Shown: piece after piece, positions 63,046-64,000 of the stretch
How positions within the stretch are numbered: position 1 is the first letter of the stretch
How the letters are laid out: every line of letters starts with the position of its first letter
Assembly: GCF_000758685.1 (NCBI RefSeq)
Contig: NZ_CP009286.1
Location: forward strand, 836,501-900,500
Direction of reading: 5' to 3'
DNA from: Paenibacillus stellifer
GTDB lineage: Bacteria; Bacillota; Bacilli; Paenibacillales; Paenibacillaceae
Length of the DNA: 64,000 bases
Program-made: the position numbers and the translations under genes
Notes under the pieces: model-generated
Databases searched by the model: none
Told to the model about the DNA's origin: nothing
The model's input: the letters and a program-made list of their open reading frames with translations, nothing else

Positions 63046-64000
63046 CGACCGGCTGGCAAGAGAACGGATAGTAAGGGATTTGGACATAAACTTTCTGGTG
63101 GAGGCGGGCGCAGGCTCGGGAAAAACTACGTCGCTCGTAGGACGAATGATCGCATATATTGAAACGGGCGCCGCAGAGATCCAGCAAATTGCGGCCATTA
63201 CTTTCACCCGGAAGGCGGCGGACGAACTGCATGGGCGCTTCCGCCTGGAGTTGGAGAAAAGGCTGCCGGCCGCCCAGCCGCCGGTGTCTGGGCGTCTTTC
63301 CAATGCTCTCAGGGATGTGGATCAATGCTTTATCGGCACGATCCACTCGTTCTGCGGCAGGCTGCTGCGGGAGCGGCCGATCGAGGCGGGAGTCGATCCT
63401 CTTTTTCGGGAAATAGAGGAAGAAGAGGCGAAAGTCTTTCGCGACCAGTGCTGGGACGAGTATTTGATGGCTTTGGCGGAGAACGGGGAAGATCGCTCGA
63501 TTGCGGATATGGAAGCTCTTGGGCTGACGGTGGAGGATCTGCGCGAAGTATATCACAAGGTGTCGCTCTATACCGATGTGAAGATTGAAACCCAGCCTTC
63601 TCCGCGTCCCGATTTTGATCTCATCCGGCTGTCGCTTCCCCGCTTGATGGAGCAGGCGGCTCTCTATATCCCTTCGGCAAGGCCTGAAGCGGGCTGGGAT
63701 TCGCTGCAGCAGATGATCAAGGATGGGAGTAGACTGGTCCGGATGCATGGACTGGAAGATGACATGCAGATGCTGAGACTGGCTCAGCTGTTTGACAAGA
63801 GTATCAAAGTCACCCAAAACCGCTGGACGGACAAAGCGGCGGCCAAGGAGAGCGCTACTACCTTTACAGATTGGCAGAAGACTGTTCTGAAGCCGTTTCT
63901 GGCCTCCTGGCGGGAATACCTGTATCCGCAGCTCATTTCCTTTGTGCTGCCGGCCGCCGAGTTCTGCGCCGACCGGCGTAGAGAAGCGGGACTGCTCGAC
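63038..64000 (+). CDS. AddA-like UvrD-family helicase/nuclease, 3' end outside window
   Basis: At least 321 residues are visible. The Walker A motif AGAGSGKTTSL is at about residues 23-33, then ITFTRKAADEL (motif Ia) and FIGTIHSFCGRLL (motif Ib). The TTG start at 63038 has GGAGG at 63024-63028 and lies in the stop region of the AddB-like gene. The gene runs off the right edge, so the C-terminal nuclease domain cannot be judged. Pairing with the upstream AddB-like protein is the natural reading. Confidence 0.88.
   Translation, partial: MINDRLARERIVRDLDINFLVEAGAGSGKTTSLVGRMIAYIETGAAEIQQIAAITFTRKAADELHGRFRLELEKRLPAAQPPVSGRLSNALRDVDQCFIGTIHSFCGRLLRERPIEAGVDPLFREIEEEEAKVFRDQCWDEYLMALAENGEDRSIADMEALGLTVEDLREVYHKVSLYTDVKIETQPSPRPDFDLIRLSLPRLMEQAALYIPSARPEAGWDSLQQMIKDGSRLVRMHGLEDDMQMLRLAQLFDKSIKVTQNRWTDKAAAKESATTFTDWQKTVLKPFLASWREYLYPQLISFVLPAAEFCADRRREAGLLD

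Noticed and set aside
61951..63303. Long minus-strand open frame of 450 codons
   Set aside because: It lies opposite the addB-like gene, has no family resemblance, and arises from the high GC of that gene.
1..64000. CRISPR array, tRNA or rRNA genes
   Set aside because: No regularly spaced repeats and no tRNA or rRNA features were seen.

Overview
The window reads as chromosome from a Paenibacillus-like Firmicute. Ribosome binding sites are strong GGAGG types with many TTG and GTG starts, the core genes at the right end encode AddB/AddA-type nuclease-helicase subunits, and the transposase families are ones common in that group. A two-subunit molybdenum storage protein would fit a nitrogen-fixing strain. 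That taxonomic reading is inference, since no rRNA or marker gene is present.

The left 37 kb is a stacked defence island. A SNF2 helicase gene and a Wadjet anti-plasmid operon in the order jetD-jetA-jetB-jetC (455-11093) end at a terminator. A complete type 1 BREX operon follows, with a small DNA-binding protein, then brxA, brxB, brxC, pglX, pglZ and brxL (11441-24454). A predicted PD-(D/E)xK nuclease and an SMC-like ATPase are appended to it in the same direction (24508-26957). Next come two tandem DUF262 (GmrSD-like) genes (27628-32722). The second is split 13 codons after its start by an IS4-family element with a perfect 7-bp target duplication. An IS110-family element follows, with a folded leader that may encode its bridge RNA.

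From 34.6 to 37.1 kb lies a three-gene unit with a consensus promoter overlapping a 22-bp palindrome: an HTH protein with a glycine-rich hydrophobic tail, a glycine/alanine-rich protein with a coiled-coil tail, and a 468-residue protein with a G-[YF]-H-R-x4-G-H-D motif. A second, diverged version lies at 46.4-48.7 kb. There a TerB-like gene replaces the HTH gene and an amber codon interrupts the large gene. I do not recognise this module as a described system, and it is the best novelty candidate in the window.

The middle (37-54 kb) is accessory DNA with much decay. It holds an esterase, an ISL3-type transposase tail, an intact IS630 element, the mosB-mosA pair, a LysR regulator, a DUF1413-like gene, a serine-recombinase tail, a frameshifted PD-(D/E)xK gene, a decayed IS3 copy, a sirtuin, and a family 4 uracil-DNA glycosylase gene interrupted by an intact IS3 element. 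A VWA gene has lost the middle of its VWA domain. The right end (54-64 kb) holds a WYL regulator, a second PDDEXK_4-type protein, a small surface-polysaccharide remnant (glycosyltransferase, flippase, truncated glycosyltransferase) and the addB-addA-like pair, which runs off the window.
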